Source of the DNA: Nocardioides salarius | GTDB taxonomy: Bacteria > Actinomycetota > Actinomycetes > Propionibacteriales > Nocardioidaceae | DNA: 64,000 nucleotides | NCBI RefSeq assembly: GCF_016907435.1 | Contig: NZ_JAFBBZ010000001.1 | Location: forward strand, 2,046,001 to 2,110,000 | Direction: 5' to 3' | In this document: one piece after another, positions 16,569-26,306 of the stretch | How the letters are laid out: each line of letters opens with the position of its first letter | Position numbering within the stretch: the first letter of the stretch is position 1 | Notes under the pieces: model-generated | Seen by the model: only the letters and a program-made list of their open reading frames with translations | Database searches by the model: none | Told to the model about the DNA's origin: nothing | Made by a program: the position numbers and the translations under genes

Positions 16569-17482
16569 CGCGCGCCCACCGGGTCGCGGTGCACCGGGTC
16601 GTCGGCCGGCAGCGGGCGCCGCGACCAGACCTGGGCCAGGGTGAGCCCGGAGACCAGGTGCCACACGCCCCAGAACGCAGCGACCAGCAGCACCCCGCCG
16701 AGCTCGGGGAAGAAGGTGAAGGCGATGACCAGGCCCAGCCCGGAGTTCTGGATGCCGACCTCGAGCGTGACCGCGCGGCGGTCGCTGACCGGCATCCGCA
16801 GCCCCCGGCCGATGAGCTGGCCCAGCAGCAGCGCCAGCGCGTTGTGGCCGACCACGACCCAGAAGAAGGTGCCGATCTGGTCGAGGAAGAGCTCGAGGTT
16901 GTTGCCGAAGGCGATCGCGACGAAGGCCAGGAAGACCAGCATCGAGCCGATCCGCCACGGCTTCTCGCTGCGCGCGGCGAAGCCCGGGAACCGGCCCCCG
17001 ACCAGCATGCCCAGCGCCATCGGCAGCGCGAGCACCAGCAGCACGAGCAGCAGCAGGTCGACCCGGTCGAGCGAGATGTCGGTCATCAGGTCGCGGGTGC
17101 GCGGGTTGAGGGTGCCGTAGAGCGCGAAGTTGAGCGGCGTCAGCACGGTCGCCGCCAGGCTCGAGACGGCCGTCATCGAGACCGAGACCGCCACGTTGCC
17201 GCGGGCCAGCCAGGTCAGGATGTTGGAGAACGACCCGCCGGGGCAGGCCGCCACCAGCATCATCCCCAGCGCGACCTCGGCGCTGACCGGCAGCAGCCAG
17301 GCCGCCAGGCAGGTGCCGGCCGGCAGCAGCACGAACTGCGCCACCAGGCCGGCGGCCGGGGCCTTGGGCGCCTTGACGATGCGCACGAAGTCGGCCGGCC
17401 GCAGGGTGAGCGCGACCCCGAACATCATCAGGCCGAGCAGGATGTTGAGCAGGGTCAGGTCGGGCAGCGCGATCTCGGTCAT
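16565..17482 (-). CDS. Bile acid:sodium symporter family (BASS) transporter
   Basis: The 305-residue protein has about nine or ten hydrophobic helices and the BASS signature ACPGGSFSNILTWLARGN (about residues 79-96). EVGIQNSGLGLVIA near 243 is the matching second-half motif. Family members import organic anions such as bile acids, pantoate or pyruvate with sodium. It sits between the FMO and epimerase genes with 4-base ATGA overlaps on both sides. It could import or export the organic acid handled by this operon. Confidence 0.9.
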   Translation of the reverse strand: MTEIALPDLTLLNILLGLMMFGVALTLRPADFVRIVKAPKAPAAGLVAQFVLLPAGTCLAAWLLPVSAEVALGMMLVAACPGGSFSNILTWLARGNVAVSVSMTAVSSLAATVLTPLNFALYGTLNPRTRDLMTDISLDRVDLLLLVLLVLALPMALGMLVGGRFPGFAARSEKPWRIGSMLVFLAFVAIAFGNNLELFLDQIGTFFWVVVGHNALALLLGQLIGRGLRMPVSDRRAVTLEVGIQNSGLGLVIAFTFFPELGGVLLVAAFWGVWHLVSGLTLAQVWSRRPLPADDPVHRDPVGAR

Positions 17483-18834
17483 GCGTGCACCCGCTCGCCG
17501 GCGCGCCGCGCGGGGGCAGCGGGCGGCTCGGGGAGCTCGGGCAGCTCGGCGAGGTGCGCCGAGAGCGCGTCGAGGTAGGTCTGCTTGTCGACGTAGTAGG
17601 CCATCCGCGCCAGCGGCAGGTAGTCGTAGCCGCCGTCCTCGCGCTGGGTCGAGCGCTCGCGCCGGGCCCGGTCGAGGGGGCCGGTGGCGCCGGTGCCGGC
17701 CCGCCGGTGCGCCAGGTAGCGCGCGACCAGCAGCGCCTGCTGGTGCCGGCCCTCCCAGCCCAGTCCGGTGGCCTCGACCATCCCCATCACGAAGAGGTCG
17801 TCGCGCTCGGGGTGGAAGACGTTGAGGTAGAGCTGCGGCGCGTCCACGCCCGCGGGCCAGGCCAGGTCGCCGCGGTCGAGGAAGGGGTAGTCGAGCTCGT
17901 AGCCGGTGGCCAGCAGCAGCACGTCGTACTCCGCGCTCTCGCCGTCGCCGAAGGTGACCCGGTGCCCCTCGATCGCGGTGATGTCGCGCCGCGCGGTGAT
18001 GTCGCCGTGCCCGAGGTGGTGCAGCACGAGCGAGTTCACGACCGGGTGCGACTCGTAGAGCCGGTAGTCGGGGTCGGGCAGGCCGTAGTCGCTGGGCCGT
18101 CCGACGAGGCCGCGGATCAGCGCGCCGTCGACGCGCTGCTTGACCGCCCGGGGCAGCCGCAGCCGGCCTCCGAGGGTGTCGATGGGCCGGCCGGCGACGA
18201 ACTTGGGCAGGAAGTGGTAGCCGCGGCGCACGCTCATGTCGACGCTCGCGGCGTGGTGCACCGCGTCGACGGCGATGTCGGCGCCGGAGTTGCCGCAGCC
18301 CACGACCAGCACCCGCTGGCCGGTGAACACCGACGGCGAGCGGTACTGCGAGGAGTGCAGCACGGTGCCGGCGAACTCGCCGGGCAGCTGCGGCAGCCGG
18401 GGCGTGTGCAGGGTGCCCGAGGCGACCAGGAGGCCTTCGAAGACGCGGGTGCGCTGCTCGCCGTCGTGCTCGGTGACCAGCTCCCAGCCGGCCTCGTGCG
18501 GGCGGGCCGAGACCACCCGGGTGCCCAGCTCGTAGTGCGAGCGCAGGTCGAAGCGCTCGGCGTAGGAGGCCAGGTAGTCGCGCACCTCGCTGTGGTGGGG
18601 GTACGCCGCCCCCGCGGGGTCCATCGGGTGCTCGGCGAACTGGGTCATGTGCCGCGAGGAGATCAGGTGCGCACTGTCGTACATCGTCGAGTGCGGGTTC
18701 TCGATGTCCCACAGCCCGCCGACGTCGGTGTGCAGCTCGAGCCCGGTCACGGGCAGCCCGGCCCGGGTCAGCGCCCGCACACAGGCCAGCCCCATCGGTC
18801 CGGCACCCACCACGGCGTACCCGTGCGTCTCCAT
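17479..18834 (-). CDS. Flavin-containing monooxygenase (FMO/Baeyer-Villiger type)
   Basis: ATG 18,834 has a strong GGAGGAG six bases upstream (18,841-18,847) and gives 451 residues. The FAD motif is GAGPMG at residues 10-15. The family fingerprint FxGxxxHxxxY is seen as FAGTVLHSSQY near 157-167, followed by the NADPH motif VVGCGNSG near 175. Such enzymes oxygenate ketones, soft heteroatoms or, in the AlmA group, long alkyl chains. It is first in a four-gene operon and divergent from an AraC regulator. Which oxygenation it performs cannot be told from sequence. Confidence 0.9.
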   Translation of the reverse strand: METHGYAVVGAGPMGLACVRALTRAGLPVTGLELHTDVGGLWDIENPHSTMYDSAHLISSRHMTQFAEHPMDPAGAAYPHHSEVRDYLASYAERFDLRSHYELGTRVVSARPHEAGWELVTEHDGEQRTRVFEGLLVASGTLHTPRLPQLPGEFAGTVLHSSQYRSPSVFTGQRVLVVGCGNSGADIAVDAVHHAASVDMSVRRGYHFLPKFVAGRPIDTLGGRLRLPRAVKQRVDGALIRGLVGRPSDYGLPDPDYRLYESHPVVNSLVLHHLGHGDITARRDITAIEGHRVTFGDGESAEYDVLLLATGYELDYPFLDRGDLAWPAGVDAPQLYLNVFHPERDDLFVMGMVEATGLGWEGRHQQALLVARYLAHRRAGTGATGPLDRARRERSTQREDGGYDYLPLARMAYYVDKQTYLDALSAHLAELPELPEPPAAPARRAGERVHA

Positions 18835-18849
18835 CACCCTCTCCTCCCC

Positions 18850-18884
18850 GGCACCGCGACGGTGCCGTGACCCACGTCACCCTA
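18850..18884. promoter_or_regulatory. Divergent FMO/AraC control region with two inverted repeats
   Basis: GGCACC-GCGAC-GGTGCC (18,850-18,866) is followed directly by GTGAC-CCAC-GTCAC (18,867-18,880). A minus-strand TAGGGT box (18,884-18,879) overlaps the second dyad and would give the FMO operon a leader of about 40 bases. These dyads are candidate operators for the adjacent AraC regulator. Confidence 0.5.
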
Positions 18885-18962
18885 GGAGCAGCATCGCGCC
18901 GGCGCCCGGCCCTTCGGGACGGCCCGGTCGGCAATCCGGGACGCGCAGGAGATGATCGGGCC

Positions 18963-19952
18963 ATGGACCCCAGGCCCGGGCGCGAGGTGACCGCGCAGTA
19001 CGCGCACGCGCTGCTGCAGGCCGCGCAGGAGACCGGCATCGCCCTCGACGACTCGCTGGTCGCCCGGCTGCGCGCCGCCGAGCGGGTGCCGCTGGCCTGG
19101 CAGGACGAGCTGTGGGAGGAGTACTGCGCGGGCGCCGGCGACCCGCTGGCCGGGCTGCGCCTGGGGCTGCGGATGCAGGTCGGGCACCTCGACAGCGCCG
19201 GCATGCTGCTGGTGACCTGCGCGACGCTGGGCGAGGCGCTGGAGGAGCTGACGGCCTACGCGCCGGTGATCGGCCCGGGGGCGTTCACCCTGCACCGCGA
19301 CGGGCCGCTCGTGCGGGTCGAGTTCGAGCACGACTTCGGCGTACGCCCGCTGGAGCGCACGGAGGCGGCGCTGACCACGCTGCTGCACCTGGCGCGCTGG
19401 GCCACGGGCGGGCACGTCGCGCCGGTCGCGCTCGAGCTGGCGCACGCGGCCCCCGGCCCCGACCCGGCGCACGCCGCGGTGCTGGGCCTGCCGGTGCGCT
19501 TCGACGCCGCCGGCCACGCGCTGGTGCTCGAGGCCGCCCAGCTCGACCTGCCGCTGGTGCAGGCCAACGCGGCGCTGCGCGACCACCTGCGGGAGCTGGC
19601 CGACCGCACCCTGGCCCGGCTCGGCGAGCAGGACCTGGCCGTGCGGGTGCGCGAGGTGGTGCTGGCCCACCCCGACTGGGGCCGCGAGCGGGTCGCCGAG
19701 CACCTCGCCCACAGCGGGCGGCACCTCAACCGGCTGCTCGCCGAGGACGGGCTGAGCTTCTCGGCCGTGCGCGAGCGCACCCTCGAGCAGCTCGCGGTGC
19801 GGGCCCTCGAGCGGGGCGAGCGGGTCTCCGACGTGGCGCTGCGCCTGGGCTACTCCGACGAGACCGCCTTCGCCCGGGCCTTCCGCCGCTGGCGCGGCGA
19901 GACACCGGGCCAGGCCCGGGCCCGGTCGACGAGCGGGGCCCGACCGAGTTGA
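18963..19952 (+). CDS. AraC family transcriptional regulator
   Basis: The 329-residue protein has an N-terminal OruR/Arabinose_bd-type domain (about 20-210), including a typical segment SAGMLLVTCATLGEALEEL near 80. A C-terminal AraC HTH pair follows (about 235-320), with RVSDVALRLGYSDETAFARAF and RRWRGETPGQAR as the second helix-turn-helix. This type usually activates catabolic genes. It is transcribed away from the FMO-BASS-epimerase-SDR operon, which is its likely target. Start ATG 18,963 was chosen because it is the first codon matching the domain. Confidence 0.9.
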   Translation: MDPRPGREVTAQYAHALLQAAQETGIALDDSLVARLRAAERVPLAWQDELWEEYCAGAGDPLAGLRLGLRMQVGHLDSAGMLLVTCATLGEALEELTAYAPVIGPGAFTLHRDGPLVRVEFEHDFGVRPLERTEAALTTLLHLARWATGGHVAPVALELAHAAPGPDPAHAAVLGLPVRFDAAGHALVLEAAQLDLPLVQANAALRDHLRELADRTLARLGEQDLAVRVREVVLAHPDWGRERVAEHLAHSGRHLNRLLAEDGLSFSAVRERTLEQLAVRALERGERVSDVALRLGYSDETAFARAFRRWRGETPGQARARSTSGARPS

Positions 19953-19958
19953 GCAGCC

Positions 19959-20006
19959 GGGCTGAGGCAACGGGCCGAGGCGACGGGCTGGGGCGACGGG
20001 GCTGAA
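19959..20006. repeat. 13-base tandem repeat between convergent genes
   Basis: Three copies of a GGGCYGRGGCRAC-like unit (19,959-19,971; 19,972-19,984; 19,985-19,997) and a partial fourth lie between the ends of the araC-type and sulfatase genes. They are not coding. Confidence 0.6.
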
Positions 20007-20017
20007 GAGGAGGGGCG

Positions 20018-21616
20018 TCAGCCGCGGCGCGGGGCCGGCACCGGCCCGAAGCGCTGGAAGCAGTCGCTGCCCGCGCAGCCGTCGAGGGCGCGCAGCCGCT
20101 TCTTCAGCTCCAGGCGCACCGGGCGGTAGCGCCGGGTGCCCGCCAGGTTGTCGACCTGCTCGGGGTCGCGGCGGCGGTCGAAAAGGTCGATGTGGATGCG
20201 GCCCGAGCGCTTGCGCCACTTCGTGAGCGTGTAGCGGTCGGTGCGCACGCCCCGGAACATCCACGGTCCGGTCCCGGCGCGGGCCGAGCGGGCGCCCGCC
20301 TGCACCAGCACCGTGTCGGCGCGCAGCCGGGCCTGGCCGCGGGCGGCCCCGGCGAGGCTGCGCCCGTCGAGGGTGCGGCCCGGGGTCGCGCCGGCCAGGT
20401 CGACGACGGTCGAGGCCAGGTCGACGGTGGTGACCGGCTCGGTGACCTTGGTCCGCCGCGCGATGCCCGGGCCGCGCACCAGGAGGGGCACCCGCAGCGC
20501 CTCCTCGTAGGCCAGGGTCTTGCCCAGGTAGCGGTGCTCGCCGAGCAGGTAGCCGTTGTCGGAGGTGAACATGACCACGGTGTCGTCGAGCTCGCCCGCC
20601 GCGCGCAGGGCCCGCACGATCGCGGTCACGCCGTCGTCGACGCTGCGCAACGACTGGATCCGCTGGCGGTGGAACTGCGCGATTCGCGCGCGGTCGAGCA
20701 CCGCCTTGCCCTTGATGTGCGGGTTGGGGTCGTCGAGGCGGGCGTCGTACGACGCCTTGGCGAAGCTGGGCGGCGTGGCGCCGGGGTAGAGGTCGCGGTA
20801 GCGCTTCTCGGGGGCCGGGCCGACCTTGCAGGAGCCCTCGCCGCACTCGCCGTGGGGGGCGTAGTAGGAGGTCCAGATGAAGAACGGCTTGTCCTCGCCC
20901 GGCGCGCCGTCGCGCAGCGGGTCACGCCCGGCGCTCCAGTCCTCGACGAGCTGCACGGTGCGCTCGGTGGTGTAGGTCGTGGAGTAGGACTCGCCGTCGT
21001 CGTAGCGGGTGCGCTCGCCGTTGGTGAACATGTCGAAGTCGTAGTAGCCGAAGGAGTTCTTCGCCGAGGCGTCGAACCACTCCCAGCCCAGCGGCACGGC
21101 CTGGGTCTCGGGGAACCAGTAGTTGATGAACTTGCCGACGACCGCGGTGTGGTAGCCGGCCTCGTAGAGCCAGCGCTGCAGGGTGTTGTCGGGCTCGCGC
21201 AGGGCCATGTAGCCGCCCCACTCGCCGCCGTTGGAGTGCACGCCGTTGTTCTGGGCGTACTGGCCGCTGATGATCTCGGCGCGCGCGGGGCAGCACAGCG
21301 GGTGCGGCGAGACCATGTCCTTGAAGACCGCACCGTGCTTGCCCAGCTTCTTGCGGGTCTGCGGCATGTGCCGCAGGTCGTCGAGCGTCTGGTCGTCGGT
21401 GGTGATCAGGATGATGTTGGGCGCGTCGGGCGCCGCGGCCTTGCGCACCTGCGGCAGCGGCCGGATGCCCTCGGCCGCGACCGGGGGCGTGCCGGCGTCG
21501 GCGCTCGCCTGGTCGGCGACCGGCTCGGCGACCAGCGGCAGCGCCGCCAGGGCGGCGGCGAGCAGCCCGCCGAGGACGAGGCGGGTGCGGGGGCTGGGGG
21601 GACGTCCGGCTCTCAC
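20018..21616 (-). CDS. Secreted sulfatase (type I, formylglycine-dependent)
   Basis: The 532-residue protein begins with a signal-like segment (LVLGGLLAAALAALPLVAEP, about 13-32). The sulfatase signature is CCPARAEIISGQ, with Cys108 in CxPxR as the residue converted to formylglycine. Metal-binding Asp residues are seen in ITTDDQ near 72-76, and a distal FTSDNGYLLGEH block lies near 345. It would cleave a sulfate ester outside the membrane; the family also includes phosphonate hydrolases. A minus-strand TACCCT box lies eight bases before GTG 21,616. No maturase gene is in the window. It stands alone between convergent and codirectional neighbours. Confidence 0.9.
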   Translation of the reverse strand: MRAGRPPSPRTRLVLGGLLAAALAALPLVAEPVADQASADAGTPPVAAEGIRPLPQVRKAAAPDAPNIILITTDDQTLDDLRHMPQTRKKLGKHGAVFKDMVSPHPLCCPARAEIISGQYAQNNGVHSNGGEWGGYMALREPDNTLQRWLYEAGYHTAVVGKFINYWFPETQAVPLGWEWFDASAKNSFGYYDFDMFTNGERTRYDDGESYSTTYTTERTVQLVEDWSAGRDPLRDGAPGEDKPFFIWTSYYAPHGECGEGSCKVGPAPEKRYRDLYPGATPPSFAKASYDARLDDPNPHIKGKAVLDRARIAQFHRQRIQSLRSVDDGVTAIVRALRAAGELDDTVVMFTSDNGYLLGEHRYLGKTLAYEEALRVPLLVRGPGIARRTKVTEPVTTVDLASTVVDLAGATPGRTLDGRSLAGAARGQARLRADTVLVQAGARSARAGTGPWMFRGVRTDRYTLTKWRKRSGRIHIDLFDRRRDPEQVDNLAGTRRYRPVRLELKKRLRALDGCAGSDCFQRFGPVPAPRRG

Positions 21617-21694
21617 GTCGCGGAAGGGTAGTTGAAGAGCGCTCTTGACCCTGATTCGTCGATGACTCGTCGATGGTCCGCCTACGTCGACGGC

Positions 21695-22405
21695 TCAGGT
21701 GGGTCGGTAGCCCTCGGGCTCGCTCGCCCCGTTGCCCTGGCCGTACCAGTCCAGCCACCGGTCGTCCTCGATCGCCGCCCCGGCCTCCTCGTAGTGCTCG
21801 CTGGTGCGCAGCCCCACCCCGGGGTCCGTCACCACCGCGCGCAGCAGGTCGGCCAGCTCCTGGGTCTGGGCCACGTCGTCGGCCTCCCCCTCGTCGCCGG
21901 CGGCCGCCACGAAGGGGCCGTAGGCCGTGGCGAGCACCACGACCCCGTCGCGGCGGCCCACCGCCCCGACCAGTCCCGGGTCCTCCTCGGGGTAGCCGGC
22001 CTCGCGCAGCAGCACGTACGACGTCGCGCCGACCACGTCCTGCTCGCAGTCCCACGTCGCGGGCATCCCCCGGCAGCTCCGGAGCTGCTGGGCATCGGGG
22101 TCGGCGCCCGGGGCCGAGACGACCACGCGCACGTGGGCGTGGTCACCTACCGGCCGGTCGAAGGCCAGCTCGACACCCACCGCGCCCGGGGGCAGGCCGT
22201 CGCCGCTGAAGAGCGGGGCCGCCGCGACGGCCTCGCGGCCCAGGTGCGTCTCGACCGCGGCGGCCAGGGCCCGCTCGGTGATGACGACCGCGGTCGGGTC
22301 GCCGCCGGGAGCGGACGACGGGCTGTCGTCCTCGGCGCAGGCGCCCAGCAGCACGACCGGCCCGAGCAGGACGGTGAGGAGACGGCGCGAGGCCCGGGAC
22401 GCCAT
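21695..22405 (-). CDS. Putative lipoprotein, unknown function
   Basis: The 236-residue protein has a short basic start, a hydrophobic core and the lipobox LLGAC (Cys about 23), so it should be lipid-anchored outside the membrane. After an Asp/Ser/Pro-rich linker comes an alpha/beta region without a family I recognise (VELAFDRPVGDHAHVRVVV near 80-98). A TAGCGT box six bases before ATG 22,405 suggests a leaderless transcript. It stands between the sulfatase and the divergent pyrophosphatase gene, without an evident operon. Confidence 0.75.
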   Translation of the reverse strand: MASRASRRLLTVLLGPVVLLGACAEDDSPSSAPGGDPTAVVITERALAAAVETHLGREAVAAAPLFSGDGLPPGAVGVELAFDRPVGDHAHVRVVVSAPGADPDAQQLRSCRGMPATWDCEQDVVGATSYVLLREAGYPEEDPGLVGAVGRRDGVVVLATAYGPFVAAAGDEGEADDVAQTQELADLLRAVVTDPGVGLRTSEHYEEAGAAIEDDRWLDWYGQGNGASEPEGYRPT

Positions 22406-22489
22406 GGCGTGACGCTACTCCCGCGCCCCGTCGCCGGAGGCGATCCGCGGGTGAGTCGCCGGGGCGCGCTCCCGGCTACGGTCGACCAG

Positions 22490-22990
22490 ATGAGCACTGA
22501 CGACGACCGCGACCAGCTCCACCGCGACGGCCGCTGCGACGTGGTGGTGGAGATCCCCCGCGGCAGCCGCAACAAGTACGAGGCCTCCGAGGACGGCGAG
22601 ATCTGGTTCGACCGCCGGCTGGGCGGCCCGGCCGGCTTCCCCGGCGACTACGGCTACGTCATCGGCTCCGAGGGCGAGGACGGCGACGCCCTCGACGCGC
22701 TGGTGCTGCTGGAGGAGGCGACCTTCCCCGGTGTGCACATGCGCTGCCGGGTCATCGGCGCCTTCGCCCTGCAGGTCGGCGACATCGCCGAGACCAAGCT
22801 GATCGTGGTGCCCGAGACCGACCACCACGCCGACCACCTGCGCGACCTCGGCGACCTGCCGCCCGCCTTCCTCGACGAGCTCGACGCCTTCTTCACCGCC
22901 TACCGGATGCTCGAGGACGTGCCTGTCGACGTGCGCGAGCGCCTCGACCGCTCCCGCGCCCTCGAGGTGCTGGTGGCCGGCGAGGGCTGA
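22490..22990 (+). CDS. ppa: Inorganic pyrophosphatase
   Basis: The 166-residue protein matches family I soluble pyrophosphatases. It has EIPRGSRNKYE at about residues 18-28, FPGDYGYV near 50-57, and the metal-binding signature DGDALDALVL near 64-73. It hydrolyses pyrophosphate to phosphate in the cytoplasm and pulls biosynthetic reactions forward. ATG 22,490 lies seven bases after a TACGGT box (22,477-22,482), consistent with leaderless expression. It is a single gene, convergent with the LLM flavoprotein gene, and a 21-base tandem repeat lies between them. Confidence 0.95.
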   Translation: MSTDDDRDQLHRDGRCDVVVEIPRGSRNKYEASEDGEIWFDRRLGGPAGFPGDYGYVIGSEGEDGDALDALVLLEEATFPGVHMRCRVIGAFALQVGDIAETKLIVVPETDHHADHLRDLGDLPPAFLDELDAFFTAYRMLEDVPVDVRERLDRSRALEVLVAGEG

Positions 22991-22994
22991 GCCG

Positions 22995-23033
22995 CGAGCC
23001 GGCGCCAGTTCCGTGCGAGCCGGCGCTACTTCC
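22995..23033. repeat. 21-base-spaced tandem repeat, copy 1 of a family
   Basis: CGAGCCGGCGCCAGTTCC (22,995-23,012) is followed 21 bases on by CGAGCCGGCGCTACTTCC (23,016-23,033). The same 18-base word and the same spacing occur at 44,899-44,937. Confidence 0.75.
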
Positions 23034-23044
23034 CCGTTGGTCTG

Positions 23045-23923
23045 TCAGCCGCGCAGCCGCGGCAGGGCGTCGGCGACCTGCTCGAGCACCCGCTCGTCGC
23101 CGGCGTAGGGCTGCACGCCGCGCGGCCAGTGCGTGACGAGGTCGGTGAACCCGAGCTCGGCGGCCCGGCCGGCCATGTCCTCGAAGGCGCCGACGCTCGC
23201 GAGCGCGAAGCCGGCCGGCCCCACGCGCCCGGTGTCGGCGAGCAGGTAGCGGGGCAGGTCGGCGGGCTCGCGCCCGGCGGCGACCAGCGCCTCCTCGTAG
23301 GTGTCGCGGGCGCGGGCCAGGCCGGCGTACCAGCCCTCGAGCGTGGTCTCGGCGTGCGGCCCGGTGGTCACCCACCCGTCGCCCGCCCGCGCCGAGAACC
23401 GCAGCGAGCGGGGGCCGTTGGCCGCGACCAGCAACGGCGTACGCCGCAGCGGCGGCAGGGTGCGGGCGTCGCGGGTGGCGAACCAGCGTCCGTCTGCGTC
23501 GACGTGGTCCTCGTCGCGCAGCCGGGCCAGCAGGGTCACGAACTCCTGGAACCGGTCGACCCGCTCGCGGGTGCTCAGCGCCTCGCCGCCGAGCACCTCG
23601 GAGTCGCGGTCGCCGCCGACGCCCAGGCCCAGCAGCACCCGGCCGTCGGCGATGCCCTCGAGGGCCTGCACGTCGCGCAGGAACGGGTAGGGGTGGCGGA
23701 AGTTCGGCGCGGTCACCAGGGTGCCCAGCCCGATCCGCTGCGTCGTGGCCGCGGCCGCGGCCAGAGTCGGCACCGCACCGGTCCACGGGCTCTCCGGCAG
23801 CCCGCCCCACACCAGGTGGTCGTAGGTCCAGGCGTGGTCGAAGCCCATCTCCTCCGCGGCCCGCCACCGCGGCCCGGCCTCGGCCCACGGCAGGTCGGTC
23901 AGGATCGTCAGCCCGAAGCGCAT
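23045..23923 (-). CDS. LLM-class (luciferase-like) F420-dependent oxidoreductase
   Basis: The 292-residue protein has the luciferase-like monooxygenase fold: RFGLTI at the start, AWTYDHLVWGGLP near 31-43, IGLGTLVTAPNFRHPYP near 64-80, and GVGGDRDSEVLGG near 101-113. Actinobacterial members of this length commonly use F420, less often FMN. The reaction and substrate are unknown. A TAGGGT box (23,935-23,930) lies six bases before ATG 23,923, consistent with leaderless transcription. It lies left of recQ on the same strand, with a 50-base repeat element between them. Confidence 0.88.
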   Translation of the reverse strand: MRFGLTILTDLPWAEAGPRWRAAEEMGFDHAWTYDHLVWGGLPESPWTGAVPTLAAAAATTQRIGLGTLVTAPNFRHPYPFLRDVQALEGIADGRVLLGLGVGGDRDSEVLGGEALSTRERVDRFQEFVTLLARLRDEDHVDADGRWFATRDARTLPPLRRTPLLVAANGPRSLRFSARAGDGWVTTGPHAETTLEGWYAGLARARDTYEEALVAAGREPADLPRYLLADTGRVGPAGFALASVGAFEDMAGRAAELGFTDLVTHWPRGVQPYAGDERVLEQVADALPRLRG

Positions 23924-23948
23924 GACCCGACCCTAGGGGCCACCGCTC

Positions 23949-23998
23949 GGGACGTCATGCAGGCGGGACGTCCGTCGGTGCGGGAGGTATGACGTCCC
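23949..23998. repeat. Intergenic repeat with 10-base inverted ends, copy A
   Basis: The element begins GGGACGTCAT and ends ATGACGTCCC, a perfect 10-base terminal inverted repeat. Its 46-base core (23,951-23,996) matches the reverse complement of 26,249-26,294 at about 85% with no gaps. The two copies flank the recQ gene. It resembles a small palindromic repeat or MITE-like unit. Confidence 0.75.
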
Positions 23999-24010
23999 GC
24001 GGCCGCTGGC

Positions 24011-26164
<2,154 letters not shown>

Positions 26165-26248
26165 GGCGCCCTGTCTACCAGCGCGCACCGACGGCACGCA
26201 GCGCCCGTCCCCCGCCTGTGGAAGACGCCACGCTCGGCCAGCACCCAG

Positions 26249-26294
26249 GACGTCATACGTCGCGCACAGGCGGACGTCCCGCCCGTATGACGTC
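26249..26294. repeat. Intergenic repeat with inverted ends, copy B (opposite orientation)
   Basis: It runs from GACGTCAT to ATGACGTC and is 46 bases long. It is the inverted counterpart of the element at 23,949-23,998. It lies between the starts of recQ and the end of the M13 peptidase gene. Confidence 0.75.
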
Positions 26295-26306
26295 AGGCCC
26301 GGGCCG

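Noticed and set aside
16565..19204. A single 879-codon minus-strand frame spanning the FMO and transporter genes
   Set aside because: Only its last 305 codons (the BASS transporter) look like protein. The upstream part is an out-of-phase reading of the FMO gene, which has its own start, motifs and coupled stop.
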